DNA of 64,000 nt from Deinandra increscens subsp. villosa (lineage: Eukaryota > Streptophyta > Magnoliopsida > Asterales > Asteraceae), in assembly GCA_039602395.1 (NCBI GenBank), contig JBCNJP010000008.1:22027817-22091816 (forward strand), written 5' to 3'. The notes under the pieces were generated by a model that saw only the letters and a list, made by a program, of their open reading frames with translations, was not told the origin of the DNA and ran no database searches. How positions within the stretch are numbered: position 1 is the stretch's first letter; each line of letters opens with the position of its first letter. Below, in pieces: positions 33,072 to 44,215 of this stretch. Both the position numbers and the translations under genes were made by a program.

Positions 33072-33693
33072 TGTTGACAAGCTAAAGAAAAGTTGTCTAG
33101 GAAGGAATAGAAGACCCGAGATAAGTTATCTCGGAAGAACAAACTGCCCGAGATAACTTGTAGTTATCTCGGAAGGCATTTTATCTCGGGAACACAGTTT
33201 TACCTCGAACAGTGGATGTGCCCGAGATAACTCAAGTTACCTCGGTAAGGCAGTTTATCTCGGACAGCAAGTTGACTACCTCCACTTGTCTCTGACATAT
33301 CTGATCCTGTTTTTCCTAATCTTCTTTCTGACAAGAGGTTGACACTTTATCTTCTAGACTAATTTAATATTATTCTACTTCACGTATCCTTACTCGACGG
33401 TCTAAATGATCGTTAGAGGAATCAAGGGCTCTCCTTGATTCCTTAGGCACTATATATAGACACTTGTAATCTGTTAATTTCAAGTGTGTGTAAATCACTT
33501 CATATGTACTTCGAATCATCAAGTTATAATATAGTGCCCAATTTTATTCATATCAATGTTATGCTTGATTTGCATTCGATCTCATCTTCTTTTACTCAAA
33601 ACAAAGCATAAAAATTTACTTGTTTTCGTCTGGTTAATTCTAAGTAAAATCTTGTAATTGGTTAAAACTCTATAATCTGATTTTGATCCTACA
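33072..33693 (+). repeat. 5' LTR of Sirevirus-like element S (622 bp)
   Basis: It starts TGTTGACAAGC and ends ATCCTACA, two bases before the primer-binding site. Three inverted units of the type CCGAGATAAC...GTTATCTCGG lie at 33116-33134, 33148-33172 and 33222-33245. The TATA box CTATATATAGA is near 33450-33460. Its partner 3' LTR is not in the window because the element is cut at 41030. Confidence 0.82.
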
Positions 33694-33695
33694 AG

Positions 33696-33708
33696 TGGTA
33701 TCAGAGCT
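33696..33708 (+). promoter_or_regulatory. Primer-binding site of element S
   Basis: TGGTATCAGAGCT after the LTR is complementary to initiator tRNA-Met. Confidence 0.92.
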
Positions 33709-33821
33709 ATGGCTTTTATTTTAATTACTTGAATTAAAAATCAGTTTTTAAAACTCTGTTTTTACTTAAGTACTCTGTTTCTTAGTAAAAAGTCACTCTT
33801 TCCTCATTTTCCTTCTTAATC

Positions 33822-35235
33822 ATGGGAGAATCACGAAATGGTAGTTCAAACAAAGCACCATCGTTTATGCCTGATGATTTCGATACATGGAAATTACGTA
33901 TGATAGGATAACTTCATCATTTTGATTACAGAATGTGGAAATCTGTCATGTACGGCCCTATAATCCCTATAGCAAAATCTGCTACTACACCAAGTGTACA
34001 TATAGTGAAAGTTGTTGTTGACTGCACCGATGATGACCACAAGTTAGTTGAGGGAGATCACAAGGCTTTATGGGCACTACAGACATCACTATCAAATTCT
34101 GTTCTCGTAGGTTTCAAAAATCGCAAAACAGCTTTTGATCTATGGAAAGCATTAAACGAAATGTACGAAGGAACTGATGAAGTAAAAGAAAATAAGAAGG
34201 ATGTTCTTGTTAAAACACAATACAGATCGTTTCCAGATCAGAAGAAAGATAGAGACGGAGAAATCTAGTCATTTATTGTGTCAAATGGTTACACCGAAGG
34301 AGTATACATCAATGAAGCTCGGGAGAGGTTGGACATAACTCTCCTCTTAACACAAAGAAAAATGACCAGAAAATCTAAATTGTACAGCTAAGCTTCACCT
34401 ATTTATAGGTGTTCATGCCCAATGTACCAGACTACCATTTGGTACGCTGCAGCGTACCATTTGGTATGCTTCATGGTACGTTGGCAACCTAGCTATTTCA
34501 ACAATCTAGACAATTACATAATTCGCACAGTAATGACCACACCCAGAACATGCTCAGTATCTTCATTTTATTTAGCTTCTTGATGAACTACAGGGAAATG
34601 ATGTGAAGATGGAAAATGGTGATGTGATCAGAAATTTTCTAAGATCAATCCCTGATGCTTGGACAGTTTATACTGTAAGCATCAAGTACAACAAAGATCT
34701 CAAAACTTTAAAGCTGAGTGAGCTTCATGGGATGCTTAGTGCACATGAAATGGAAATTAATGAAAAGTCAGGTGTTATGCACAAACCTGCAAACTTGACT
34801 ATTCCAACCTCCCCTGCACTCCTCACTTCTCATGAAGAAAGAAGTCATTTTAATGAACAAGCTCCACTGATCACTTACCCAACATCACCAAGAGGTATGA
34901 AGTTATTCCTTCTTTTTTATAACAACTTTGCTCATATTGCAGAAAACATTCAGGGTAGTCTCACTAGATCAGATCTAGAATGCTTCAGTGCTGATGATCT
35001 AGAAGAAATGGACAACAACACACAAATAGCAATGATATCTATACGTGCTCAAAGATTCTACAAAAGAACCAGTAGAAAATTCAATGGAGATAGAAATGCT
35101 CAAATTGGTTTTGACAAAAGTAAAGCTAAATGCTACAACTGTCATCAATTGGGACATTTTGCTAGGAAATGCAAGCAGCCCAGAAGAGAGAACACAAGCC
35201 AAGATGGAGGAAGTAAATATCAGAGACACTAGTTA
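33822..35235 (+). pseudogene. Copia gag of element S, split by a solo LTR
   Basis: The ATG at 33822 starts MGESRNGSSNKAPSFM, followed by a UBN2-type gag (FDTWKLRMIG, LWALQTSLSNSVLVGF, AFDLWKALNEMYEG). A TAA stop at about 33909 looks like a C to T change of a Gln codon. A solo LTR interrupts the frame at 34277-34565. The frame resumes with LLDELQGNDVKMENGDVI and SELHGMLSAHEMEI and ends in a canonical zinc knuckle, CYNCHQLGHFARKC, at 35131-35172. It would package the element RNA. It is inactive because of the stop and the insertion. Confidence 0.85.
34277..34565 (-). repeat. Solo LTR in gag of element S (289 bp)
   Basis: On the minus strand it reads TGAAGATACTGAGC to CCATTTGACACA. The flanks TTTAT (34272-34276) and TTTTA (34566-34570) are a probable diverged target duplication. 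It carries a perfect 18-bp palindrome, GGTACGCTGCAGCGTACC, at 34441-34458, with more GGTACG/GGTATG words around it, upstream of the TATA box CTATAAATAGG at 34399-34409. There is no internal region. Confidence 0.7.
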
Positions 35236-38200
35236 CTTACCCCACTGATTACATAGGCTCAAGAACAAAGCCCCAAACCCATGCAACTGCTGAAGGTCCC
35301 ACTGCTCCCTCATCAAGCTCAAAGCCACAAACACATGAAACTACTATTGTTGCTAATCAAACCAGTAACGTTGATTGGGAAGAAATAATGTAAGAATTCT
35401 CTCCCATTAATCATGCTTTGATGGCAAAAGAAATCTCTTACTCTGCTGATAACTCCTCTACTTCATCCATGGATACCGCTTCAAACTATGAGGTAAATAC
35501 TGAAAATCATAATGAAGTACTTTCTCTTCTTTGCAAACCTGAATGTGCTGAAAAAATTGAAAATTATAGAAAACATAACCTTGAACTCATTGAGGAGATG
35601 GCAAGTCTAAAAGAAATCAAATAATATTCTAGAAAAGCTGACATTGCCTACAACAATAAGATTGAAGAACTAATCAAGAGTATTAGTGCTTTAAAAATGA
35701 AAAATCCAATTTTTTCACGAAGATCAAGGATCTGCTTTCTAAATCAGAACTTTCAAACAAAGAATGTGAGAATGTAAAAGCAGAATTGAGCATCTATGAA
35801 ATAAAATTGTCTGTTCCTATTGCTGACTGTGAGAAACTACAGGCCAGCAATTAGAAACACTTAAAACTCTGGCAAAGTCAAAAGGCAACAGGTGATCATT
35901 TGAATAATGGAATTGGGTATAACAAGGTAGCCTATCCTGATTCATACACTGAGTGTGTGAAAAAAGTTAAGTATGAAGAAACTAAAGTTCAACTTACCCC
36001 TGATCCCATTATCAAAACAAGAGAATAAAGTTCAACTTTAAGTGAAACATCTGAGTCAAAAACTAAAAAGATCTTATATGAAACTATTGTACAAGAAAAA
36101 ATTGTCACTGATAAACCTTACAACAGTTCTGATAAAAATGTAAGAACTCTTTGGAAACTGAAAGAAACAAAAAGAACTGAATCTAGTTCCTCACAAAACT
36201 CTTTAAAAGAGGAAACACCTTTAGAATAAAAAAAAATTGAGTTTATTCCTAAAATTAAAATGATAAAGGAATGTTTGATCTGTGGAAAAATTGGTCATCT
36301 TGCAATCAATTGTCATCACAATCCATTTTTAATTTTAGTTAAGCTGTCAAAAGTCAAATAGCTGATAGACAACAAAGTGCTGAAAAATCAAAAATTACTG
36401 GTGATAATCACAAAATTAACAAAAAGGTCAAAGACAGAGATTCAAAAGTTCAAAATTAAATTCATCTAGAACATAAACCCGTTGACAAGAAAAAGCCTAA
36501 GGTCTATTCCTAGAGAAAGAAAATTTTCTACCGAGATAAAACTTACATTGGAAGGCAAAATTCATGATCCTGAGGTAAAAGTTACCTTAGAGGGACGAAA
36601 TTTCTCCGGAAAACATGAAAACAAGAAAAAATGGGCTCTGGAGGTAAAAATTACCTCGGAAGACCACTCTCACAGGCCAGAGCTAAAATTACCTCGGATG
36701 ACAAATTTTACTCTGGAAAGAAGTCTATACCTCAAACTGGAGGTTTCTGTCCCAATCAAGATAAAACTGTCTCTAAAGGCCAAAATAAACAAGTGTTTCA
36801 AAAGAAATCTTTAAAACTTAATGATAAATCATCAAATTTTAACACTATTTATTCTGAAACGACAAAGGCCAAAAGACAAAGGGAATATGGATCAAGAAAA
36901 GCTTTCATAAAATAGAAAGCCATAGACTTTAAGTCCGAATTAAACTCATTATCAATTCCAAACGAGAGTCAAAATTCTTTAATTCACGATCAGTCAACGG
37001 ATGAATCATCAAATTCTATAGAAATGACTCAACACTTGTACTCAAAGAGTACAAGTACAATGATGCAAAGGGAAGACCCAAGACCACAAAGGCTTGGGTT
37101 CCCCTCAGAAATTAACTCAATTCTGTTTTACCATGTGCAGGGCACATCCAATAAATCTCAGAACAACATCTGGGTTGTAGATAGTGGATGTTCTTGCCAC
37201 ATGACAGGAAATAAGGATCTATTAAAAAAATACAAAAAGAGGTAATGGAGGACCAGTTGCTTTTTGAAGCACTGAGCGTAAAATTTCTGGACAAGGTACT
37301 GTTACAAATGGGAAGCTTACCTTTATCAAGGTAAATTATGTTGATTTTCTCAACTTCAATCTTCTAAGTGTCTCACAAATGTGTGACAAGAAGATGAATA
37401 TTTTGTTTAATGAAACATAAGCTATCATTCTTAAACCAGGTGTTGAAATTTCAAATGATATGACTTTAATAAAAGCACCTAGAAAAGATGGTCTGTACAT
37501 TCTGGATATGGCACATACAACATCTAAGGATGGTATCACCTGCCTTATATCCAAGGCCTCTGTTGACGAATTATCGGATTTATGGCATAGAAGATTAGGC
37601 CATGTGAACCTTAAAACCATGAACAAACTTGTAAAACTTGGTTTGGTCAAAGGCATACCAAATAAAACATTCACATGTGCTGAACAATGCATTACTTGTC
37701 TAAAAGGAAAGATATACAAATCTTCTCGTAAGCCCAAGTTAGAAAGCTCCATTTCAAAACCCTTAGAATTATTGCATATGGGTCTGTTTTGACCAACAAG
37801 GGTAAAGAGCTTAGGAAAAAAGTCTTATTGCTTTGTAATAACTGATGATTTTTCAAGATACACCTGGGTGTTCTTTCTTTCAACCAAAGATAAAACCCTT
37901 GAGATCTTAAAAGGATTAGTCACTCAGCTTGAAAATTAGTCTAATTTAAAAGTCAAAACAATAAGAAATTACAATGGTACAAAGTTCAAAAATCAAGTTC
38001 TAAACTCTTTCAGTGAGGAGAAAGGATTTGCTAGGCAAATCAGTGCAGCAAGAACTCCTCCACAAAATGGTGTTGCTGAGAGAAGAAATAGAATCCTAAT
38101 CGAAGCTGAAAGATCTATGTTGGCTTAATCAAATTACCTTTCACCTTTTGGGCAAAAGCAGTAAACACTGCTTGCTTTGTGCAAAACAGAATTTTGATAG

Positions 38201-40640
38201 TAAAAGGACAAAACAAGAAACCTTATGAAATTGGAAGAAAAAGAAAACCAAATATCTATTTTCTTAAATCATTTGGCTGTCCTGTTACAATATTAATAAC
38301 CAATGAGCAGCTATCAAAATTTACTGAAAAATCTGTTGATGGCTATTTTGTTGGATACTCGGTGTCTCTAAGGCATACAGAGTATACAACACCAGTTCTA
38401 AGACTGTTGAAGAAACCATAAATGTGGTATTTAATGAAAAATTAAAGAACAAATTTAGAACTGAGCCCTCATGGTTATTTGATATTAACTCACTAACCGC
38501 TGCTTTCAATATAACTATTGATAAGCCTTTTAGTGAAGATGTGCAGGTAAAAGAACCTCAAGATACTGATAATGGTAGGTTGAAAGGTGTTGACCCTCCA
38601 TTCTTTTCATCCGTTAGCACATGACCTTTTGTCCAACAACTAGATTCAACTTGACTCCAGGAGATGTTATTCAATTCAATTCTGATGGAACACCTATTAC
38701 ACAAATTGTAAATGAATCAGAACAACCAGCTGAAGACAATCTGTTAACATATAAATATACAGCTATTGATCTTGGTAACTTAAGAAATGAAAGTGATCAG
38801 AACACTCAATCACAGGCATCAGTGCCAATTCAAATAGGCTGTAATAACTCAACCTCTTCTTCATTTGAAAGGCTGAGCTCACCTACTCCTGTTAATGATA
38901 CTGATGAAGAAATCACTGAGCATGTTGCATCACTAATACAAAAATAACCCCCTTCAACAGAAATACCTGAATTAGTGCTTATGAACTAGTTTACTCCTTT
39001 AAACTTTCCTGGGACTAATTACAATTACATTCATGAATTCCCACCTTCTTACAACTCCAGAGTTTTGAAAAATCATCCTCTGGAATATCATAGGAGAAGC
39101 GGAAGCACCTGTACTCACAAGAAGCAAGTGTGCGGAAGCAAACATTTGTCTACATTCATGCTTTTTGTCACAAGAAAAATCAAAGAAAGTGAATGAAGCT
39201 TTGAGAGATAATAGTTGGATTGAGGCAATGCAATAAGAACTGCTTCAAATCAACAAACAAAAAGTATGGGAATTGGTGGATTTGCTTGAAAATGCACCAC
39301 CACCAATTGGAAAAAATTTGGTTTTCAGAAATAAGAAAGATGAAAGGGGCATTGTGGTAAAAAAAAATAAGGCAAGGTTAGTAGTTCAAGGTTTTGCTCT
39401 AGAAGAAGGAATAGACTTTGATGAAGTTTTTGCACCAGCAGCAAGATTAGAAGCAATTAGGATATTCTTAGCCTATGCTGCTTACAAGTACTTTCATGTC
39501 TACCAAATGGATGTCAAAAGTGAATTTTTGTATGGATTACTGAATGAAGAAGTTTATGTATGTCAACCACCTGGGTTTGAAGATCCACATCATGCAAACA
39601 AGGTGTGTAAATTGATAGAGTTCTGTATGGTCTTAAACAAGCACCAAGGACTTGGTATGAGACTCTCTCTTGTTATCTACTCAAACATGGGTACAAAAGA
39701 GGATCCATTGACAAAACTCTCTTCATTGGGACAGTTGGTAAGGATCTCTTAATGGTACAAATTTATGTTGATGACATAATCTTTGGTTCAACAAAAGATG
39801 CTCTATGTAAGGAGCTTGAAGCTCTGATGCAAGCCAAATTTGAAATGAGTTCAATAGGTGAATTTACTTTCTTTTTAAGACTTCAAGTAAAGCAGACGAT
39901 AAATGTCATATTCTCGAGTCAATCAAGATATATTCAGGATATGCTAAAGAGATTTGACATGCTAACATCCTCTACTGCTAAAAATCCTATATCAAAATCA
40001 CAGAAGTTAACATCTAATGTAACTAGTGAACCAGTTGATGAACACACATATAGGGCCATGATTGGTTCCCTTATGTATCTAACAGCTAGCAAACCTGACA
40101 TCATGTTTAGTGTTTTTCTATGTGCTAGATATCAGGCTATACCAAAGGAATCACACCTGAATGTTGTAAAAATAGATACATTAAAGGACAACCATAACTT
40201 GGGTTGTTGTATCCTAAAAACTAAGACTTCAATCTAAAAGCTTTTATAGACATTGACTATGGAGGATGAATTTTGACAAAAAGTCAACATCTGGTGCCAA
40301 TTTCTTAGAGACAGACTTGTATCATGGCAATGCAAAAAGCAAACATGTATATCAACTTCTACAGCTAAAGAAGAATACATTGCAGCTTCAGCATGCTGTG
40401 GTCAAGTACTATGGATACAAAATAAGATGATGGACTATGGCATCAACTTCATGGAGACTCCTATATATGCTAAGAACACAAGTGCCATCGGCATCACCAA
40501 CAATCCAGTCAAACATTCGAAGACAAAGCACATTGAAATCAGGTATCATTTTATGAAGGATTATGTTTAAAAGAAGTTAATCAAACTCCATAATGTTTCA
40601 ACTGAAAATCAGTTGGCTCACTTGTTTACAAAATCATTTG
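35236..40640 (+). pseudogene. Copia pol of element S, multiply broken
   Basis: In order: a long Lys/Glu/Ser-rich region with a second zinc knuckle, CLICGKIGHLAINC, at 36272-36313; protease VVDSGCSCHMTGNK near 37171-37212; pre-integrase finger LWHRRLGHVN to CITCLKGK (37580-37710); integrase core (about 37770-38130); RT (39250-40230, YVDDIIFGST at 39764); RNase H (YIAASACCGQVLW near 40380, NNPVKHSKTKHIEIRYHF near 40500); and an end with TENQLAHLFTKSFDK. Integrase has lost its first catalytic Asp (Gly, followed by a TGA) and its second (Tyr in IRNYNGTKF). Many stops and frameshifts occur elsewhere. The two knuckles and long linkers fit the Sirevirus lineage. Confidence 0.83.
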
Positions 40641-41030
40641 ATAAGTTTTTACCAAAGACTTAAGAAAAGGGTTTTCTCCTTAAAAAGAAATATATAGGCA
40701 AGTCGTCCGATAGGACAACTGTTGGTCTAAGGAGAACAGACCACGTCAACCCACTTTTTTCTCTTTTACCAGAGAAAGTTACACTTTTTACAGTAACGGT
40801 CCTTTCCACACCCCCAATTTAAAGCAAATCATTGTAACCTAAAACCCACGATCCCACAATTAAACAAATTAACTGTACTCGTTTACTCAGCTAATCTCTC
40901 ATATACTTCCAAACCTTCACTTTTTCTACTTTCCTACTCCTATTTCTTCGATTCTGTTCAAATTCTCAATCCACATCAACCACAAATGGCACCCAAAGCA
41001 AAGAAAGGTGAATCTTCTTCTAATGCAAAT
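40641..41030 (+). pseudogene. Start of ORF3 of element S with its own leader
   Basis: After pol there is about 300 bp of non-coding sequence. It includes a TTTAAA-type box near 40819 and a long CT-rich leader (40908-40965). An ATG at 40986 then opens MAPKAKKGESSSNAN, which is cut at 41030 by the LTR of another element. The position downstream of pol and the basic N-terminus fit the ORF3 proteins elsewhere in the window. Only 15 codons remain. Confidence 0.5.
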
Positions 41031-41361
41031 TGTAGAACACAGGAACGATCTTGCTAGTGCATAACGATCTCCAATTCGGTAAACAACAAGGTAAATAACA
41101 CTTCTTTATTGCTCAACCTTTAGAGAGAGAAAGTAAATAGGTTACACCTTAGAAAAACACAGTTTACAGCTCAAACCTCACAACTACTCTCCTCTAAACG
41201 AGCTAAACCTTTTTATACTAGATCTGGCCAGCGGACCAACTAACCAGCGTACCAGATGGTCCGGGCGTACCATCTGGTCCGCCCCTGGTCCGCTGAGACC
41301 AGATTATACAAAACATTATAAATACAAGACCTAGCACTAGACAACTATATATGCTTCTACA
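41031..41361 (-). repeat. 3' LTR of element E (331 bp)
   Basis: Read on the minus strand it runs TGTAGAAGCATATATAG to GTGTTCTACA, with inverted ends TGTAGAA/TTCTACA. A cluster of GGTCCGC, GGTACGC and their complements (41226-41298) lies immediately upstream of the TATA box TAGTATAAAAAGG at 41209-41220. It cuts into the ORF3 start of element S. Confidence 0.88.
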
Positions 41362-41362
41362 A

Positions 41363-41373
41363 ACTCCCCCTTG
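41363..41373 (-). promoter_or_regulatory. Polypurine tract of element E
   Basis: On the minus strand the sequence is CAAGGGGGAGT, directly before the LTR start. It is nearly the same as the tract at 149-157. Confidence 0.85.
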
Positions 41374-41401
41374 TCTTGTGCTAGTCTTCAGAAGATCTTG
41401 A

Positions 41402-44215
41402 TCAAGTCTCTTTCCAGTGTTGTCTTCTATTATTCCCCGCATGAATCCCGAACGCAAAACATACTCTGATCACCCGTTGAAATTGCAAGGCTTGTTCAGC
41501 ATGTTCAGCCTTATACAAAATGTTGCTGTGATTGAGTTTGTCTATGTCGTCCTTTGATAAATTAAGAAGCCACATCGGATCATACAGTCTGACCACTTTG
41601 TTCTCTTCCTTCACTACCACTACCGCTTCACCAGTACTTTCATCATAATACCACCATCTCAGTGTTTTGATGAAATCTTGTTCTAGCTTCTTCAATGGAA
41701 TTTTCTTCATCTGAACTGGCTTCTTATACTTCACAATGATCAGGGCTTTTCCAGTGTTCGGGTTGATTTCGGTTGGATGTTCAACAAATCTCGGTCTCTG
41801 AGGATTTAGAAATTGGAACTTTCCTTGACATTCTTCAATCCATTTCTCTTTGAAAAATGCAGCCAATTTATCATTTCCATAATTCAGAAACTGACATCTG
41901 GATAAGTCCCTTACATCACAGACTGGCAATGTGCTGAATCTTGTTGGACATCTCAGATATATGATTCCAAACTCCTTTTTGATAGCATAACACTTAAGTT
42001 GAGAATCATACATCCAACTGATTATTCTGCCAGACGCTTGTCTACCCTTTCTTTCAAAGTATTTCTTCTGATCAACCTCCTTTACAGATGATTTTACCGG
42101 CATTTTCTTTGCCCTTTGCTCTTTTAACCACGCATCAAATAACATTTTCTTCTCTTGTTCTTCAGTCAAGTCTTCAGACTCAGTTGATGCTGGCTGATCA
42201 GATTGCTTTTCAGTCTCTTTCTTCTTTAACTCATCTTCAATTTTGTCTTCATCATCTTTTCCAAAGAAATTAAACCCACCAGACTGATCATTATCTGCAA
42301 AGTTTCCATACGTTGTAGGATTATCCGGATATTCTTCAGCCGTCATATCTTCTACTTCTACCTGTTCCTCATCATAATCTGCATTTTCATCTGAATCTTC
42401 TTTATTATAAGGATCAGCAAACGGAACATCATCCACATCTTCTATATTCAGAGCAAAGATAGCAGCTAACTGCTCTTTTGTATACGGATTTAAGAACTCT
42501 CCCTCAACCCTGGTCACCGGGGTCGCATCATAGATTTGAGTGTCGGTCTCCCCCTGAGATGTAGTAGAAGTATCAGCAACGGCAGCAGACGTTCCAGCTG
42601 CACCAGTACCAGTACCAGATCCTCCAACACCTCCTTCAGGATCAAGATCTTCATTCAAATATCTCATCACATCATCATCATCTTTGCAATTTTCATCTGG
42701 ATTAGGCCTTCTCTCCCCCTGAGCAGGTAAAGCTTGAATCAATTGGTTTAGTTGGTCACCCAATGAGATAGAAAGTTGTTGCAGTTTAGCAATTTCGTTG
42801 TCTTTTTCTTGATCTCGAGATCGTAAATTAGCAATTTTATGATCTTTCTCTTGATCTCGAGACACCAATTCTTTCACCAAATTCTTTAACCCTCTGATTT
42901 CATCTGCTTGCTGACGATTCGTTGATTCCAACTCATCGAGCCTGGTTTGATGAAGTGCCAGCTTCAGATCAGTAGATGAAATTGTTGATTGAGTAGAAGC
43001 ACTTGTGGTAGAGGCAGCAGTAGAACCCGAAGCAGCAGATGTAAACCTTTTGATAATCAACTTTTGCCTCGGGGGAACAGACGTACTTTGAACATTAACG
43101 CTCTTTGTAGTCGGTTGTACTGGAATAGAAGACGGAGATTGTACTTTTTGCTTCTTAGCCGGCGAACTGTGACCAGATTTTCTTGCATCGGCCAGAAATG
43201 AGCCTTGTTGCATAGTAGATCGCTTAGCCATACGTTTGACTTTTCCATAATAAATCACTTTAGCTTTGCCTTTGTCAGCTGCCGAAGACCTTTTAACAGA
43301 CTCCTCCGCTTCCGGAGTATAAGATGGATCAACTGTGTCTTCAGCCTGCTTAGTCCTCTGTTCATATTGTGAAGTATCTAAATTCTGCGACTTTAGATAA
43401 GCGATATGTTGTTTAGAACCCTTCTTGACAGAAATATTTCTAGCATTATGCAAGATGGACACGTAGGCACCAGAATCTTAGGCACTAGAATCTGATTCAG
43501 TATCAGAAGAACTTCCACGAGCATCATCATGTGGAATATCAGCATCATCCAACATCTCATCATTCTGGACATTCACAGCTTCAGATTCAATATTCTATTG
43601 AACTATAGGCTCAGATTCTTGTTGCTGCACAGGTGGTTCATTTTGAATAACCGGTAGTTGATTATTCTGTTCTTGAGGTATTTGATCATCTGCATCATCA
43701 TCTTCAACATCCTCCACAGGAAATCCTTTATCATCGTATTCCAACTCATCATCTGAACTGCCAGCATGTTTGGCAGCTCCATCCTCAGGAGCTACATAAG
43801 TTGGATCCGCCAGATGACCAATCAATCGTTTAACAGGCGGATTGCCTTTGCCTCCTTTACGCTTGTAATAAACAGGAATCTTCCCAACAGCAACTCTGTT
43901 CATATGCTTCATATCAATAATCGCAACAGAGTTCTTCGGAACATTTGGATGCAGATCATTCAAGATCATTTGTATGAATCTCGGATACATAATACTTCTC
44001 ACTTGTTTCGTCAAGATATTCTCCTTCATATAATTGAAAATCCATCCAGAAAAGTTGAACTCTCGATTTAACACCAACGCAGAGAAAAATGACAACACCC
44101 TCAAATCAAATTCCTCCTGTCCTCTCGTTCGATTCCCAAAACACTTGATTATAACATGCATCAGATACTTGTACGGAGGACTCAGATTCGCCTTCAAATA
44201 CCACGGATCCTGGTT
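41402..44215 (-). pseudogene. ORF3 of element E, about 940 codons with two stops
   Basis: One frame runs from 44215 to 41402 with only a TAG (43597-43595) and a TAA (43480-43478). The order is: helical N-domain (PPYKYLMHVIIKCFGNR to MYPRFIQMILND); DPTYVAPEDGA; acidic DDEDD-type stretches; a VKKGSKQHIAY motif; basic patches GKVKRMAKRS and PAKKQKVQ, which look like nuclear localisation signals; a Ser/Thr-rich part; a coiled coil with two repeats of RSRDQEKD (about residues 190-250 after the second stop); a long acidic region; and a conserved C-terminal domain (GIIYLRCPTRFSTLPVCDVR, LRWWYYDESTGEAVVVV, ALQFQRVIRVCFAFGIHAG). It has no signal peptide or membrane segment. It lies just before the polypurine tract and LTR. 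The N-terminus is cut at the junction with element X. Related plant proteins are often auto-named synaptobrevin/longin-like; I see no support for that. Confidence 0.78.

Noticed and set aside
41402..44215. Naming ORF3 a synaptobrevin/longin-like SNARE protein
   Set aside because: I recall automatic annotations of that kind for relatives, but I see no SNARE heptad core with a central Arg/Gln layer and no C-terminal membrane anchor. The location next to a polypurine tract and LTR marks a retrotransposon gene.
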